This document shows, in pieces, positions 48,420-60,065 of a stretch of DNA of 64,000 nt. Made by a program: the position numbers and the translations under genes. The stretch's first letter is position 1. Each line of letters begins with the position of its first letter. Below the pieces are notes generated by a model. It saw nothing but the letters and a program-made list of their open reading frames with translations. It searched no databases and was not told where the DNA came from. This DNA is from Paguma larvata (Eukaryota > Chordata > Mammalia > Carnivora > Viverridae), in assembly GCA_030068075.1 (NCBI GenBank), contig CM057841.1:36993030-37057029 (forward strand). Reading direction: 5' to 3'.

Positions 48420-50014
48420 GGAGATCTTTCTACCCAGAACCAGGGGAAAGTTCAACATAAATAAAAGACGTGTGTTGCATAAACATGTCAAGAGAGATTG
48501 GCATGTAGTTAATATTTTAATAAGAAAGGCATGATGGGGAAACCTGTAGGGTCTAAATAACATGTTGTTTTCTGAGTTAGAATGACAATGAGTGAGGTAG
48601 AAAAATAGCGTACGGATACATGAAGATACTGCAATTTAAGAGATACTGACTTTGCCAAAGTCATGCGCTAATACATGGAAGAACTTTAGCTAGAGCTTCC
48701 GTCTATATAATTTCAGTCTCCAAACTCCTTATCATTAAATTAGAGAAAAGGTAGGTCTTCAACCTGCGTTAGTCCAAGAACCTAAGGATTTGCTCTAGGG
48801 AATAAAGTTGGGGCAATATATAATATAGCAATATATTAAATGTACACTAGAGTTGTTTTTCCTAGGTTGAAATCCCCCCAGAACAGACTGTGGGACAAGG
48901 ATACAAATTTAAAGTTTATTTGCATATTGTTCCCAGGAAGCACCCATTGGGAAATAGAGAAGTCAGGGAAATAAAGGCCCTAGAATGTGCGTTAGGCTCG
49001 GTCCAAATGGGGAGGTCTGCGAGGCAGTGTGATGCATACCTCAGAGTTCTACCATTCCAAGACTGAGGTATCTTTACTACAAGTTCAAGGCAAAACTTGC
49101 TCTTGATAAAATTATTTTTTAACAAAAATTAAAAAGACTTATTTCTAAAACTATTCTTTGAAAATTACTGGGATAAGTATGTTTCACATAGGGTGCTCAT
49201 ACATGGACACTTAATGTTGGCCAATTTAGTCACTCTACCAGTGTTGTAATAAAGGGAATCTAGAAACCAGGCTGTCCTGTGAGTTAGCTAATGTTCCGTT
49301 TTCCTTAGGTTCTGCTGAGCTTACTTGTGCCTTCTAGGCTCTGGTCTGGATCTTCACTTGACCGACTGTTGGCTCTTACTTTGGCTTTTCCCCGTCCTGA
49401 TACTTGCTACATACATTCTGGGGATCACTGGGCTAAATTGGAAGGTGTGAACTCCTGGATCAGGAAGGGAGATAGTGACAGACTATCTATGTATGTATAT
49501 CTATGATATTCTAGAGCAGGAATGTCCTTAGCTGGACTGAATCATCAAGGGTAATGTGTTGCAGCAATTGATAGAATATATGTATTTGATATCTATAAGC
49601 CCTTCTTTAATTAATCTTATAGCTCTACTCCCTTAATACCAAGTATCTCCACACCTCCTCAGATATCATCTTCCCAGAGAAGTAATAGGCAAAAGATAGG
49701 TAATTAATCTGTGGAAAACAGGAGAATTATGTCATGGCTGGAAAAGAAAATTGTGGAGACAGATTGATTTGAGAAGAGTACATCTTCTTACAATTTTTTT
49801 TTACCATTTCCCTAAATTTGAATATATAAGTGATTGAGGGAGGGAGTTAATTTAAAGCAGTTTTGTCTATGAGACTTTGGAGCTAAGAATACTATGGATC
49901 CTGATACTTCCTAGCTTTTTTAACTTGAAGAAGTTACTTAAGACTTCCTAACTCATTTTTGGTATCTGTTAATATGAGGTAGTGATATCTAACTTGAAAA
50001 TTTATCTAATTTTT
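48420..50014. other. Unique DNA, no gene
   Basis: No element is recognised. A slightly GC-richer patch at 49260-49480 lacks an open frame. The 69-codon minus frame at 48916-49125 has no domain. Confidence 0.5.
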
Positions 50015-50344
50015 GTCATCCTTTTTTCACTACCATCACAGTCCCTGTTACCACAATCTGTTGCCTGAATTATGCAGTACGTATTTAACTGATCATCCTA
50101 CTTCCTCCCTAATGCACATTATACCTGCTAGAGTGACTTATTTTTAAATGTAAGTGAGATCATATGACTTCTCTCTTTATAATCCTTTATGACTCAGTTG
50201 GGTATGTACTTTCCAACTCACTCAGAGTAGATCCAAACTACTCACCAAGACTTACATGGCCCTACCTGTTCTGGTGAAGAGCTGCCATTGTGGCCTCATC
50301 TGCATCAAACTTTGTGCCTGTTTAGTTGCCCTAGCTACATTAAT
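50015..50344 (+). repeat. L2 LINE, left half (split by L1)
   Basis: Ordered L2 tokens: atctgttgcctgaattat, agagtgacttatttttaaat, gatcatatgacttctct, agtagatccaaactactcac and acatggccctacctgttctg. The element resumes after the L1, at about 51985. Confidence 0.75.
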
Positions 50345-51349
50345 TTCCTTTTCCCCGTAGATTTATTGAGACATAATTGACATATAACATTGTGCAAATT
50401 TAAGGTGTGTAATATGATTTGACACACATATACTGCCAAATGATTATCACAGTTAAGATTGGTGAACATCTCCATCACCTCACATAATTACCATTTTTTG
50501 TGTGAGAATCTTTAAGATCCACTCTCCTAGCAGCCTTTAAGTATATAATACATACAGTATTATTAACTATAATAACCATGCTGTGCAGTAGATTCCCAGA
50601 AATTAGTCATAACTGGAAGTTGTACTCTTTGACCAATATCGCCCTATTTTCCCCCACCTCCCAACTCTTGGCAGCCACCATTCCACTCTCTATTTCTGTG
50701 AGTTCTGCACTTTAAAGAGACATATGAGTGATATCTTACAGTAATGGCTTTTCTCTGTCTGGCTTATTTCACTTAGAATGATGTCCTTAAAGTCCATCCA
50801 TGTTGTCACTAATGGCAGAATTTCCTTCTTTTGTGGTTGAATAATATCCCATTGTGTCTATATGTACCACATTTAAACAATATCACTCCTGTCAGTTCTG
50901 CAGACACTTGTCTTACCTCTGGAATCACCGTTGTCTGTGTTAGGAAACTCTCACTGGGTCTGCAGTAAGGTCCACAGTCGACAGGCTTATTATTAGGGGC
51001 TCAGGTGGATGTGCATTCTGCCTGGTCTCTGGGCAGGTGGGAGTGCCTCTAGTACCTGGTCGAGTAGGGTGGCCCTGGGACAAGTGTCCACTTCAGGGTC
51101 TCTAGTGGGGTCCTCAGGCAGCAGGCTTGGTGTGTGGACAGGTCTGTGGGAGGGCTCCTGCTTGGTCATTTTGTGAATCCCTTGGTGAACAGGACTAGCC
51201 CTGGAATATGGCTGAGAGGCACTGGGACTCCTTGGGCTGTTTGAGGATCCATAGCCAAGACAGATCTGTAGACCTGGATCTAGAGGCAGAGATGGGTATG
51301 CCTCCCACCAGGTCCCTGACAGTCTGGACTGCTCTTAGACTGCACAGCG

Positions 51350-51380
<31 letters not shown>

Positions 51381-51970
51381 CACGCACATGTGTGCACAGA
51401 ACTGGAGCCAAGTACATATAGGACTCTTTCAGGACGTTCAGTGTGAGTGTATCCTACCATGTCCTTGCATTGTCAGGGCTGTTCAATGACTGTGGCTGGG
51501 ACCGGCTGGAGTGTGGTTACAAAGTCCTATCAGAATCTTCACTTGGACTGAGTTTGACAGGCTCACCTCCAGCGCCTGCGGGACTATGGCAGAGAGAGGC
51601 TGGAGTCATTCATGAGCCACTTCAGGGTTCACAGCTGGGACTGAGGGCGTTGTGAGGCATGAGTGGGCATGGCTCCTCCTCAGTCCCTTGGTGTCTGTTG
51701 CTGGTGACAGGACTGAAGTCAGATGGGGCTAACCTAGCCCTCAGGAGTGGCGAACTGTTTCTGGGTCTGTATTTGGGGCCTGGGTACATCAGCCACCTAG
51801 GTGGGAACTTGATTTCCCAAAGTGGCTCTCCTCGGTCTTAGAAAGCACTGGGATTTCAAGATCTCCTACCTGGGTTTTACAGCAGACTGTTCTCTGTGGA
51901 CAGGTGTCAAAATGTTGAGGGAGATAGGATCAGAGGAACTTCCCATTCAGCCACCTTGCTGATGTGTCTT
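50345..51970 (-). mobile_element. L1 with both ends but no ORFs
   Basis: 50345-50880 is the complement of an old (L1MA/MB-type) L1 3' end and the last ORF2 codons (tattgagacataattgacat, ttatttcacttagaatgatg, cccattgtgtctatatg). 50890-51970 is a GC-rich block whose complement begins aaggtggctgaatgggaagt and gttcctctgatcc, like an L1 5' UTR start. ORF1 and nearly all of ORF2 are absent. Both sides continue into one L2, so the block is a single 1.6-kb insertion or a larger one with an internal deletion. Frames of 60-93 codons here reflect the high GC content. Confidence 0.6.
51350..51380. repeat. (TG)n microsatellite with alternating purine-pyrimidine edge
   Basis: About 14 TG units continuing into cacgcacatgtgtgcac, so about 48 nt alternate purine and pyrimidine almost without a break, a Z-DNA-prone pattern. 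Confidence 0.93.
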
Positions 51971-51984
51971 TTCTCACGTTATTG

Positions 51985-52290
51985 TCCTGATTGTTCCTTT
52001 AACCAGCTAAATACCCTCCCATCCCGGGGCTTTTATTGTTTTCTCACTCTGTTTTCTTCTGAAACCTCCTCCCCATCTCTCTGTTGGGAACATGCCCTTG
52101 CTTCACATTCCTTTGCTCAAGGTCACCTTTCACTTTCCATGCTTTTACTCCGCTTTATTTTCTTTCATACAATTTGTTTCATAGTGTTTTGTCGCACTTT
52201 CCTCTATACAGATATTTAAAATCTGTAAGAATGTGGAATTTTTGTCTTGTTTTCTGCTACATTCTGCACATTGAGTAGGCTTTTCAGTGT
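51985..52290 (+). repeat. L2 LINE, right half
   Basis: Continues the left half in correct order: gattgttcctttaaccagc, atcccggggcttttattg, cacattcctttgctcaaggt, gaatgtggaatttttgtctt and ctgcacattgagtagg. Confidence 0.7.
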
Positions 52291-52361
52291 GAGAATTAAA
52301 CAGAACATACATGTAAAAGTATTACCAAGAGTCCTGTTGCTCAATTTAAATTACAGTTTTG

Positions 52362-52400
52362 TTGTTGTTGTTGTGTTGGTGCTGTTGTTGTTGTTGTTTA
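52362..52400. repeat. (GTT)n interrupted repeat
   Basis: GTT units interrupted once by gtgttggtgct. It yields the VVVVVLVLLLLL stretch in the 140-codon frame that spans it (52247-52669), which is therefore not evidence of a protein. Confidence 0.92.
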
Positions 52401-52402
52401 AA

Positions 52403-54607
52403 CCAGGGGTTCCTTTAGCTCTTGGGCAAATCTGGCCGTCCATCTGTTTTTGTAAAGAAAGTTGGTGTAAGGCAACCACCCCTATTTGTCTGTGTATCTT
52501 CTACAATGTGTTGTGTTCTGTTGTGTTGTATTGCTGTTATGTGGCACAGTTGAATCATTGTGACAAAGACAATTTAGCCTGCAAGAGTAAGGTATTCATT
52601 ATCTGCCCTTCACAGAAAGAAACGCCTTTTAACCCAGAGGTTATATACGCGAATGTGCTGAATGAATGAAAATAGTGGGAATGAATGAATGAGTAAATCT
52701 CAGGCCTCCGTGGTTAATGATAACAACCTCAGTAAGAATTTTCACTTGACTTTCTTGGTATTGAGCTTAAGTGAATGAACGTCCTCATTTTAACCAAATG
52801 TGAAATGTTGCACATTTAAAAATAAGATGTTTGGACTAGTTGAACTCAGGCCCAGAAATCCAGGACTTGCCAGAGGTCACAGAGCAGGTCAGGTGCAGAA
52901 TGGAGGCAAAGTCCAAGGTCTATCAATATTTAGCCCCTGTCTTTTTCCACTGTATGTTTGGGTTTCACACACACACACAAATAAGCCACTTCAGCACTTT
53001 TTTAAAAAGTTGATTAAAGCCCGCGATGCTATTATTGTCAAAATGTTGTTGGCAATTCTCTTCTCAATTAGTAAAATGGATATTTTACAGAGAAGCTTAA
53101 TTTTTAAATGTTTTCTTTGATGAGGTATACGTGCTTTCATGGCTGAGTTCTAGTAAATGAGGGTGATATTTTATGTCTTTTTGAGATGTTATACATTTTA
53201 GAAGGAATTATCATTCCTCTCTTTGGGTGAAATTATGTTTGAGCAATTTTTGCTATTTCTAGGCATGAGAATGCACATTCCCTATCTAACCAAGCGGGGA
53301 AAAATCAGTGTCACTGTATAAAAGAAATAGGTTTTTATTTTAAAAGGAGCATTTTAAGAGGAATCAGAATTCCAGAATTCCTCGATTCCATTCTGGGACC
53401 TCTTTGGTAAATTTGAACGCCTGTCAAATACATATATGTATATATATTTAACAATTACCCTATTTGTTTTTATTTTCAACCTGGCACCTGGCATAATTCC
53501 TGGTTCCTAATTGATAATCACAAATATTCATCAAGAGAATAAATGAATGAATAAATAGAAAATGTAGAGTTTATGGTTAAAAAAGAAAAATGGAGGAAAT
53601 TGTACATACGAAATAGAAAGCTTGTTTTCAGCAGAGCCCTCTGTGGTAATAGAATCTAAGAATTTGGGAAATTAAGAGGAGATTAATAAGCCTTCCAAAA
53701 GAGGTCAAATGTGTTTTGTTGTTACTGTGTTTTGTTATATTTTGTTGAGGCGTTTTAAATGCATTTAGGCGGACCTAGGGCAATGTAGCTTTGCTTACTG
53801 GGAAAAGGGTCAAGGTTCATCTTTGGGAATATATGAAAATTTTGCCACTATTTAAACCATGGGAAACAGAGTAAATATTACACCAGACATCCAATATGAA
53901 AACTACCCAAGTCATTGTTACATCTGAAAAGCCACTATTACATCCTCTGAAGTGGTGGATGGGTCCAGAGTAATACTGGAGAGTGGGAGAAAGGAGAGTT
54001 ACGTTGGTCAAGATCCTTCTCATTGTTAGTGAGAGAAGCACAATTTGACTTAGACGGAGTGGAAAGAAATTGGGGGTGAACAGGAGTTGACTGGTGGATT
54101 GAACCAAGAAATACAGATTTGTCCTCCCCTTTACAACTGGGTGAACCCAGGTGCTCAAATTATTTGTCCAGGAAACTCTGTTCTTTCCATTGCTTAGACA
54201 TCCTTTACTGTGGGTTGACTTTATTATGCTCAGGCAGTTTTCTCTATGTTGGAATACCCAATAGGTAACCTTACAGTTCATTTAATCAAGGAAAACACGC
54301 AAAACTGTCTGGCCAAATCATTGCCCCATATGTGAGTATATGGGTTAGGTAAGGATAGAGAAGATACATCTATTTACTTTGGGAATTAAAAGACAACTTC
54401 CTTTTGGGAAGCTAATCTTCTTAATTAATGTGATGATTCCTCTGGATGTGTCAATAAATTTTGATGCAAATTTTCAGGACTTCGAATTTCTGATCTGGTA
54501 CGTGAGACTTAGAAGTTACCACTGTGTTCTAAAATCAAGTTAGGAAAACTGGACAAACTGAAAAATCACTACCTATTCTTAGACTCACAAGAAGGGAGGT
54601 CAAAAGA
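52403..54607. other. Mostly unique DNA, small MIR/L2 pieces
   Basis: A minus-strand MIR piece lies at 52845-52925 (ttgccagaggtcacagagca, ggtgcagaatgg). A possible L2/MIR end at 53480-53560 reads ggcacctggcataattcctg and gaataaatgaatga. The 154-codon minus frame at 53817-54281 is the longest frame outside a known repeat but shows no recognisable domain. Confidence 0.5.
52845..52925 (-). repeat. MIR fragment
   Basis: Complement of the MIR tRNA-proximal half: cccagaaatccaggacttgc, cagaggtcacagagcaggtc, tgcagaatggaggcaaagtc. Confidence 0.6.
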
Positions 54608-54920
54608 TGCCTTAGACTGTTAGGACCGAGTGGGTGGCTTAGAAATTGCAGAAATTCATTTCTCACAGTTCTGAAGGCTAGAGTTCAAGATCATGGTGCC
54701 AGTATGGTTGGGTTCTGGTAAGAGCCCTCTTCCAGGTTTGTAGGGGGCTGTCTTCTTCTCCCTTATATGGTGGAAAGCAGAAAGAGGAGAAGCAAACTCT
54801 CTCCTGACACTTAAAAGGGCTCTAATCTCATTCATGAGAGCTCCATCCTAATTACCTCCCAAAGGCCCCTCGCAATAAATACCATCACACTGGGGGTCAC
54901 AGACATTCAGTCCATAACTG
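54608..54920 (-). repeat. Solo LTR, ERVL-MaLR (MLT1/MST-type)
   Basis: The plus strand reads gagtgggtggcttagaaatt, tttctcacagttctgaaggc, agttcaagatcatggtgcc, ctcatgagagctcc-like and attacctcccaaaggcc, ending cattcagtccata, the complement of a MaLR LTR. No internal region is attached. Confidence 0.75.
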
Positions 54921-55516
54921 AATCTCTATCTCCAAAATTAGAGAGGTAGGGAGGCACTTACAGAGAATGACAACTGACTGTAGTGGAAATCCACAAACGG
55001 AAACCTCCGGGGAGGCAGTGCAAGGATCGGAAAACCTGACATGTCATTGACAAATTGCCTGGGACTTTGTGTACAAGTTTGAGAGCGAAAAACTCCAGAG
55101 GGACCCAGTCATTGGACGATCACCACACTTGTGTGAGTTTTTACCTCCTGGAGCTCTTTCACATTGTCACAGTGAACATCAGAGAAAAATCCCCTTGTGC
55201 CTCAGGCAGGGACAGGGGAAGAGAGGAACCACTTTGGAATACCGCAGATTATTCTGTTCCTGTTAACAAGGTCTTTCCTTAGGGGAAACTATTTAAACAG
55301 AAACTAATCTCCTGGAGATTTATCAGAGCCTAATTGACCTAGGGAGATAAAAATACTCAGCTCTAGCCCCATCAACCCTTTCATGAGGGAGAAAAGAAAA
55401 CACTGACCTATAGCCTAGTTCATCTTACTGCCTGTGCAGAAACAAAACAACAGACCAAAAAAACCACAAAAACAAACAAAAACAAAAACCCTGCAAGGCA
55501 TGCTAAAAGCCAAAAG

Positions 55517-55755
55517 ACACAGTTTTTTTTTTTTAATGTTTGTTTATTTTTGAGAGATAATGTTTATTTTTGAGAGATAATGTTTATTTATTTTTGAGAG
55601 AAAGAGACAGAGCACAAGCAGGGGAAGGGCAGAGAGAGAGGGAGACACAAAATCTGAAACAGGTTCCAGGCTCTTTGAGCTGTCAGCACAAAACCTGATG
55701 AGGGACTGGAACTCATGGACCTTGAAACCATGACCTGAGCCACCCAGGTGTCCCA
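55517..55755 (-). mobile_element. Rearranged SINE: triplicated tail, deleted head segment
   Basis: The tail-side unit taatgtttatttttgagaga occurs three times in tandem (55535-55594). In the head, gacctgagccacccaggtg has lost the stretch that normally lies between two gagcc copies, consistent with deletion across that 5-bp direct repeat. Weak flanks caaaag are at 55511-55516 and 55756-55761. Confidence 0.9.
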
Positions 55756-56072
55756 CAAAAGCTTGAAGAAAGAGAGTAAGCATTAGAACCAGAACCAGAA
55801 ATGGCATGAATGTTAGAATTACCAGACCTGGGGTTTAAAATTACCTTGATAAATATATTAAGGGCTGAATGGATAAAGTAAATAGAATGCAATAACAGAT
55901 GAGAAATGCAAATAGATATGAATCCTCAGAAAGAACTGAAAGAAACTGCTACAGATAAAAGAACAAAAACATAAACAAGAAAAACACACTGTAATAGAAA
56001 TGAAGAATGTCTTCCTTGGACTTACTAGTAGAGTAAGATGAGGAAATAATCTCTGAACTTGAAAATACTTAA

Positions 56073-56278
56073 TTTTTTTAAATGTTTGTCTATTTTTGAG
56101 AGAGAGACAGAACACAGGCAGAGGAGGGGCAGAAAGACAGGGAGACAGAGAATCCAAAGCAGGCTCCAGGTTCTGAGCTGTCAGCACAGAGCCTGATGCA
56201 GGACTCCAACCGTTGAACTGCAAGATCAGGGTCTGAGCAGAAGTCGGATGCTTGCCCGACTGAACCACCCAGGTGCCC
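56073..56278 (-). mobile_element. SINE in the HAL1-like element
   Basis: Full-length minus copy; head ending actgaaccacccaggtgcc. Flanks tgaacttgaaaatacttaa (from 56054) and tgaacttgaagatatttaa (from 56280) differ at two bases. Part of the 164-codon and 136-codon minus frames here is antisense SINE. Confidence 0.94.
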
Positions 56279-57090
56279 CTGAACTTGAAGATATTTAAAT
56301 AGAGCCCTCCAAAACTGAAAGCAATGAAAAAAAATTATAAAAATGTAAACAAAACAAACAAAAAACCCTATCAGAATAAATAAGCACAGTGGGAAAACTA
56401 CGGAACATAAAATACACATAATGTGAATACCAGAAGAGGAAAGAAAGAAACAAAAGAACTGCTTTAAACAATTATGAATGAAAATTTCCTCCAAATTGAT
56501 GTTAAGCATCAAAACACTTGGAAGCAACCAAAATCTGTCAGTAGGTGAATGGATGAATAAATTGTGGCACATGCAGACAATCAAATATTATTTAGCAGTG
56601 AAAGGAAATGAGCTATCAAACCATGAAAAGACAGGGAGGAATCTTCAATGCATATTACTCACTGAAAGAAGGCAATCTGAAAAGGCTACTTGAGGTATGA
56701 TTTCAACTACAAGGCATTCTGGAAAAAGGCAAACTGTGGAGACAGTAAAAAGATCAGTAGTTGTCAGGGGTAGGTTAGGAGGAATGAGGAAGGGGTAGGC
56801 AAATACACAGGATATTTAGGTCTGTGAAACTACTCTAAATTATTATCAATGGTGTATAAATGTCATTATACGTTTGCCAAAGCCCATAGAATGGGTAACA
56901 CCAAGAGTACCTGTGAATGGATTTTCAGCGATGATGTATCAGTATAGGTTCAATTGTAATATATGGCGGTGGTGTTAGCAATGCGGGAGGCTGCATGTGT
57001 GTGGCCGGGCAGGTGGTGGTGTATGGGAAACATTATGTTTGCAATTCTGCTGTGAACCTAAAACTGCCCTAAAAATAAATCCATTGAGAT

Positions 57091-57929
57091 TTTTATGAAA
57101 AATGTGACTTTTAGTGATTTATTTAATGTAATAAACTCATCTCATGATTCTCATCTGGTTCGAGTCATGAACCTAGTTCTGGACTATTCTCTATATTTAG
57201 TAAGAGGAGGCCCATTAACCTGCCTGATCTTGGGCAAGGAGGCACTGCCTCATTTCTGATAACTTAAAATATACAGGGAGTAAGATAGGAAGAAAGCTCA
57301 GAAGGTAAAGATGTAAGGCATAGATAACAACACAAGAAATCCAGTCCTATATAGAGAAAATAAGCTAACATTCACCTACATTAATAGGGAAGTAGGGGAC
57401 AGAAGAGCCTATAAAGATGATTATTATTCTTTTTTAACTCAGAGAGTAGTCCCTCTAACTATACGGAATCTCCAGAATGCAAAGTAGATATATTGACTAT
57501 CACGATGTACATTGCAATTGCTTTATTTGGTTTGATTTCTTCTTTGCACAAACATAGAATAGGTTTTACAAAGGAGAGATATATAGAGATTTTAGAGATT
57601 ATCTTTCCCAAACATTTAATGTTATCATTAAAGGTACTGAGAACACTCAGAGAGTTAAAATATTTTCTGTAAATAACCAACAGTCTTCTCAAGACCTCCA
57701 CTCTCCACTCAGGTCTATAAGCGTGTGTGTTTGTGTTTGTACCCTCTCATTTTGATTTTATTTTCTTCTTATGATCTTACTATACAGGTCGACTACATTG
57801 TAACTGTAAAATTATAAAGACTTTATTATGCAGTCAGAAAATCTAAATAGAAGGGGGAATTAATATTTATTCTATACTTATGATCTGAGTTATGTGCTGA
57901 AACCATTGACAAAAAAAGTACTAAGCTTC
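57091..57929. other. Unique DNA, no gene
   Basis: A short gtgtgtgtttgtgtttg run is near 57723-57739. The 80-codon minus frame at 57459-57701 shows no domain. Confidence 0.5.
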
Positions 57930-58370
57930 TATTACATGCTGATTATGAGGACAGAAAGTGAAAGATAGGCAAAGGCCCTTCTCTCATAGAATTTATAATC
58001 TAGAGATTTTGGTAGTCACTTTGAAACATAAAAAGAGTGGACAGTAAGCAAGGAAAAGGATGATGGGGCAGGAATCACTAATTTATATTGTGAATTGGAA
58101 GATATATCTGAAGAGGTAAGCAAAAATGCAAATCATAGGAAGAGGCGAGTAATAAATCTCCAGAAAGAAGGCTCTGAGCAGCGGGAAGTAGTAAGAATGC
58201 GTTTGAAAGAAGCAAGTGTGGTAGTGTGTGACTCAGAAAGAATGATTTGGTTGAACCGTTGTGAAAGATGGGGCTGGGTCATGTGATATCTTGTAAACCT
58301 CAGTAAGGGTTTGGATTGTACTAAGTGAAATAACTAGAGGTTTTGAAAAATGGTGAGAAATATATATACT
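57930..58370 (-). repeat. L2 LINE fragment
   Basis: Antisense L2 order: gcaaaggcccttctctcata, gaatttataatctagag, atgatggggcaggaa, gaaggctctgagcagcggga, atgtgatatcttgtaaacct and cagtaagggtttggattgta. The 63-codon plus frame at 58095-58286 is inside it. Confidence 0.65.
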
Positions 58371-58389
58371 TTTCATATCATGGGAACCC

Positions 58390-58500
58390 TGTGTTTCAGA
58401 TATTATCATGCCCATTTTGTGGATGGGAAAAATTGAAGCTAAGAAGTGCCCACCATGACAATCTAGTGCCTAAAAGAGCATTCAGAATAAGATTTATATA
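58390..58500 (-). repeat. MIR fragment
   Basis: atcatgcccattttgtggat and gggaaaaattgaagctaag match the antisense MIR core. Confidence 0.55.
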
Positions 58501-59164
58501 ATTAAAATGTCCTTTTTCATTAGATCTGGAGTGCCTCTAACTATAGCCCTTAATTCAATTCTTTTCTGCAAAACTACATCCGTATGATATGGGTGGAACA
58601 AAAAAGACGTTGGAGAATAAGCAGCCTTTTTTCCATGGGAGATAAAAGATTATATATCTTTCCCGTATCTGCATTCACACACTTCTTAATGCCTTCTTCA
58701 TTTTATTATAATGTTCTTTAATTCTTTTTCAAAGCTGGATATCAAAATTCTTTTATCTCTTTATATTACTGTTTTTGAAAACCAGAATCCTTTAAAACAT
58801 TTCTTGTACTATACTGAACAATCTGAATAAATCCAACATGCATGGAAATAGTATCTTAAATCTGAGGATCAAGAATTAAAAATAATGATTGAGGTTTTTA
58901 TCACATTTGTTAATTATCAATTTGTTGAGCAACATGTTCCACTGTTGCTTCTTTAGTCATTGTTCTTAAAGTAGGATTATGTATAATAAAGGAGTTGACC
59001 TGAATTAATATTTTCACACCTTTTTCTAGCATTGCTGAGGGATAAGTAACAGAAATGTAGTATGATTTCCCTCTCAATATCTCTTTCTTTCTGCTTTGAA
59101 AGTGCTTGAAATTTCTATTTACACACTACATTAGTAGACGTGGGTTTTTTTGTTTTTTGTTTTG

Positions 59165-59195
<31 letters not shown>

Positions 59196-59954
59196 GCCTT
59201 TTCTATCACTCAGTATCCAAGATTGTAAATATTATTCTACAGGATAAAGAAAAGCACTAGATTGCAATTCCAGCCTTACAGAGCTCGTGCATAAGCAGGC
59301 ATACACACACACTAATTCCACATGAAATGAAAGTGGGCTGTGAATCTGACAGGCTGTGATATTGGTCTTGACATGTTTAGCATATTTACAGATAACTGCA
59401 TAATGCCCCAATGTGAGGTGATCACATTCACAGGTGACCAGGAAATGAGAGAAACAAATATGTTTAATAATAGAAATCAGATTCAAATGTTTCATTATAA
59501 CTTAGAATGATGTACCCTACCTTATGAATTCCATTTATATTTAAGTTATTTAAGGCAGAAACAATAAGTCCAGAAAAACAAAACAAATATAGAGAATGGA
59601 GGTGATATTACTTAAGAGCTGACCATATGAAGAAGACCTGAGTATATGGCAGTGATTCGATGTAGCTGCCAGGGAGACTGTGTCTCAGGCTGCCATTTTT
59701 AGGTATTTTGGCTCTGATTGGGAGGAAATATATCCAGCATACTGTGTTTAGCTCCCTTACATGATAATCTGATAGAGTGAAGCATTGACAAAAGACATGA
59801 GATAGTGAAGGAACTCAGTAATAACTTTCTGGAATTGTTTAAATTATTTTAGACAATTAGATTGCTCAGCAATCAGATTGTGTTCAATTCCCAAAACGGT
59901 CCACTGAGGGTTGTTTAGTGAACAGGATATATAAGCTTCTCTCTGCTTCAGGTA
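58501..59954. other. Unique DNA with a TTTTG array
   Basis: Apart from the pentanucleotide array at 59149-59197 I recognise nothing. The 59560-59830 portion has the look of an old degraded repeat but cannot be assigned. Confidence 0.45.
59149..59197. repeat. (TTTTG)n array
   Basis: About nine imperfect TTTTG/TTTTTG units; the complement is CAAAA-rich, like a decayed retroelement tail, but no body adjoins it. Confidence 0.93.
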
Positions 59955-60065
59955 CTGTACATGTTTAATTTTCCTCGTGTGTGAAATGGGAGGTTACATC
60001 TTCAGAGGGTTTTGTTGGATGAAACAAGACAAAGCATCACACATATCTGACACATTTGAGATGGT
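59955..60065 (+). repeat. MIR fragment
   Basis: tttaattttcctcgtgtgtg and aaatgggaggttacatcttc, then gggttttgttggatgaaaca, follow the MIR core order. Confidence 0.55.

Larger units (their letters stand above)
54935..57090 (+). mobile_element. HAL1-like element or ORF2-deleted L1M
   Basis: A 5' part (ctgggactttgtgtacaagt, acctcctggagctctttcac) leads into an ORF1-type region (gaaagaactgaaagaaactg, gtaatagaaatgaagaatgt, aataatctctgaacttgaa) up to about 56510. It then passes directly to an L1M 3' end (aagcaaccaaaatctgtcag, tggaaaaaggcaaactgtgg, tgctgtgaacctaaaactgc). No ORF2 reverse-transcriptase sequence lies between. That is the HAL1 ('half-L1') plan; an ordinary deletion would look the same. 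Two minus-strand SINEs interrupt it, and all frames are dead. Confidence 0.65.

Noticed and set aside
52247..52669. 140-codon frame with a run of V and L residues resembling a membrane segment
   Set aside because: The hydrophobic run is the translation of a (GTT)n microsatellite.
53817..54281. 154-codon minus-strand frame as a possible gene
   Set aside because: No recognisable domain. The composition is that of translated non-coding DNA, and no splice or promoter context supports it. The underlying DNA may be an old unassigned repeat.
55535..55594. Three regularly spaced 20-bp units as a CRISPR-like array
   Set aside because: The units are directly tandem without spacers and lie in the tail of a SINE in mammalian DNA.
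56090..56584. 164-codon minus-strand frame, the longest in the window
   Set aside because: It reads antisense HAL1/L1M sequence and then antisense SINE; the low-complexity hydrophobic stretch comes from A-rich repeat DNA.
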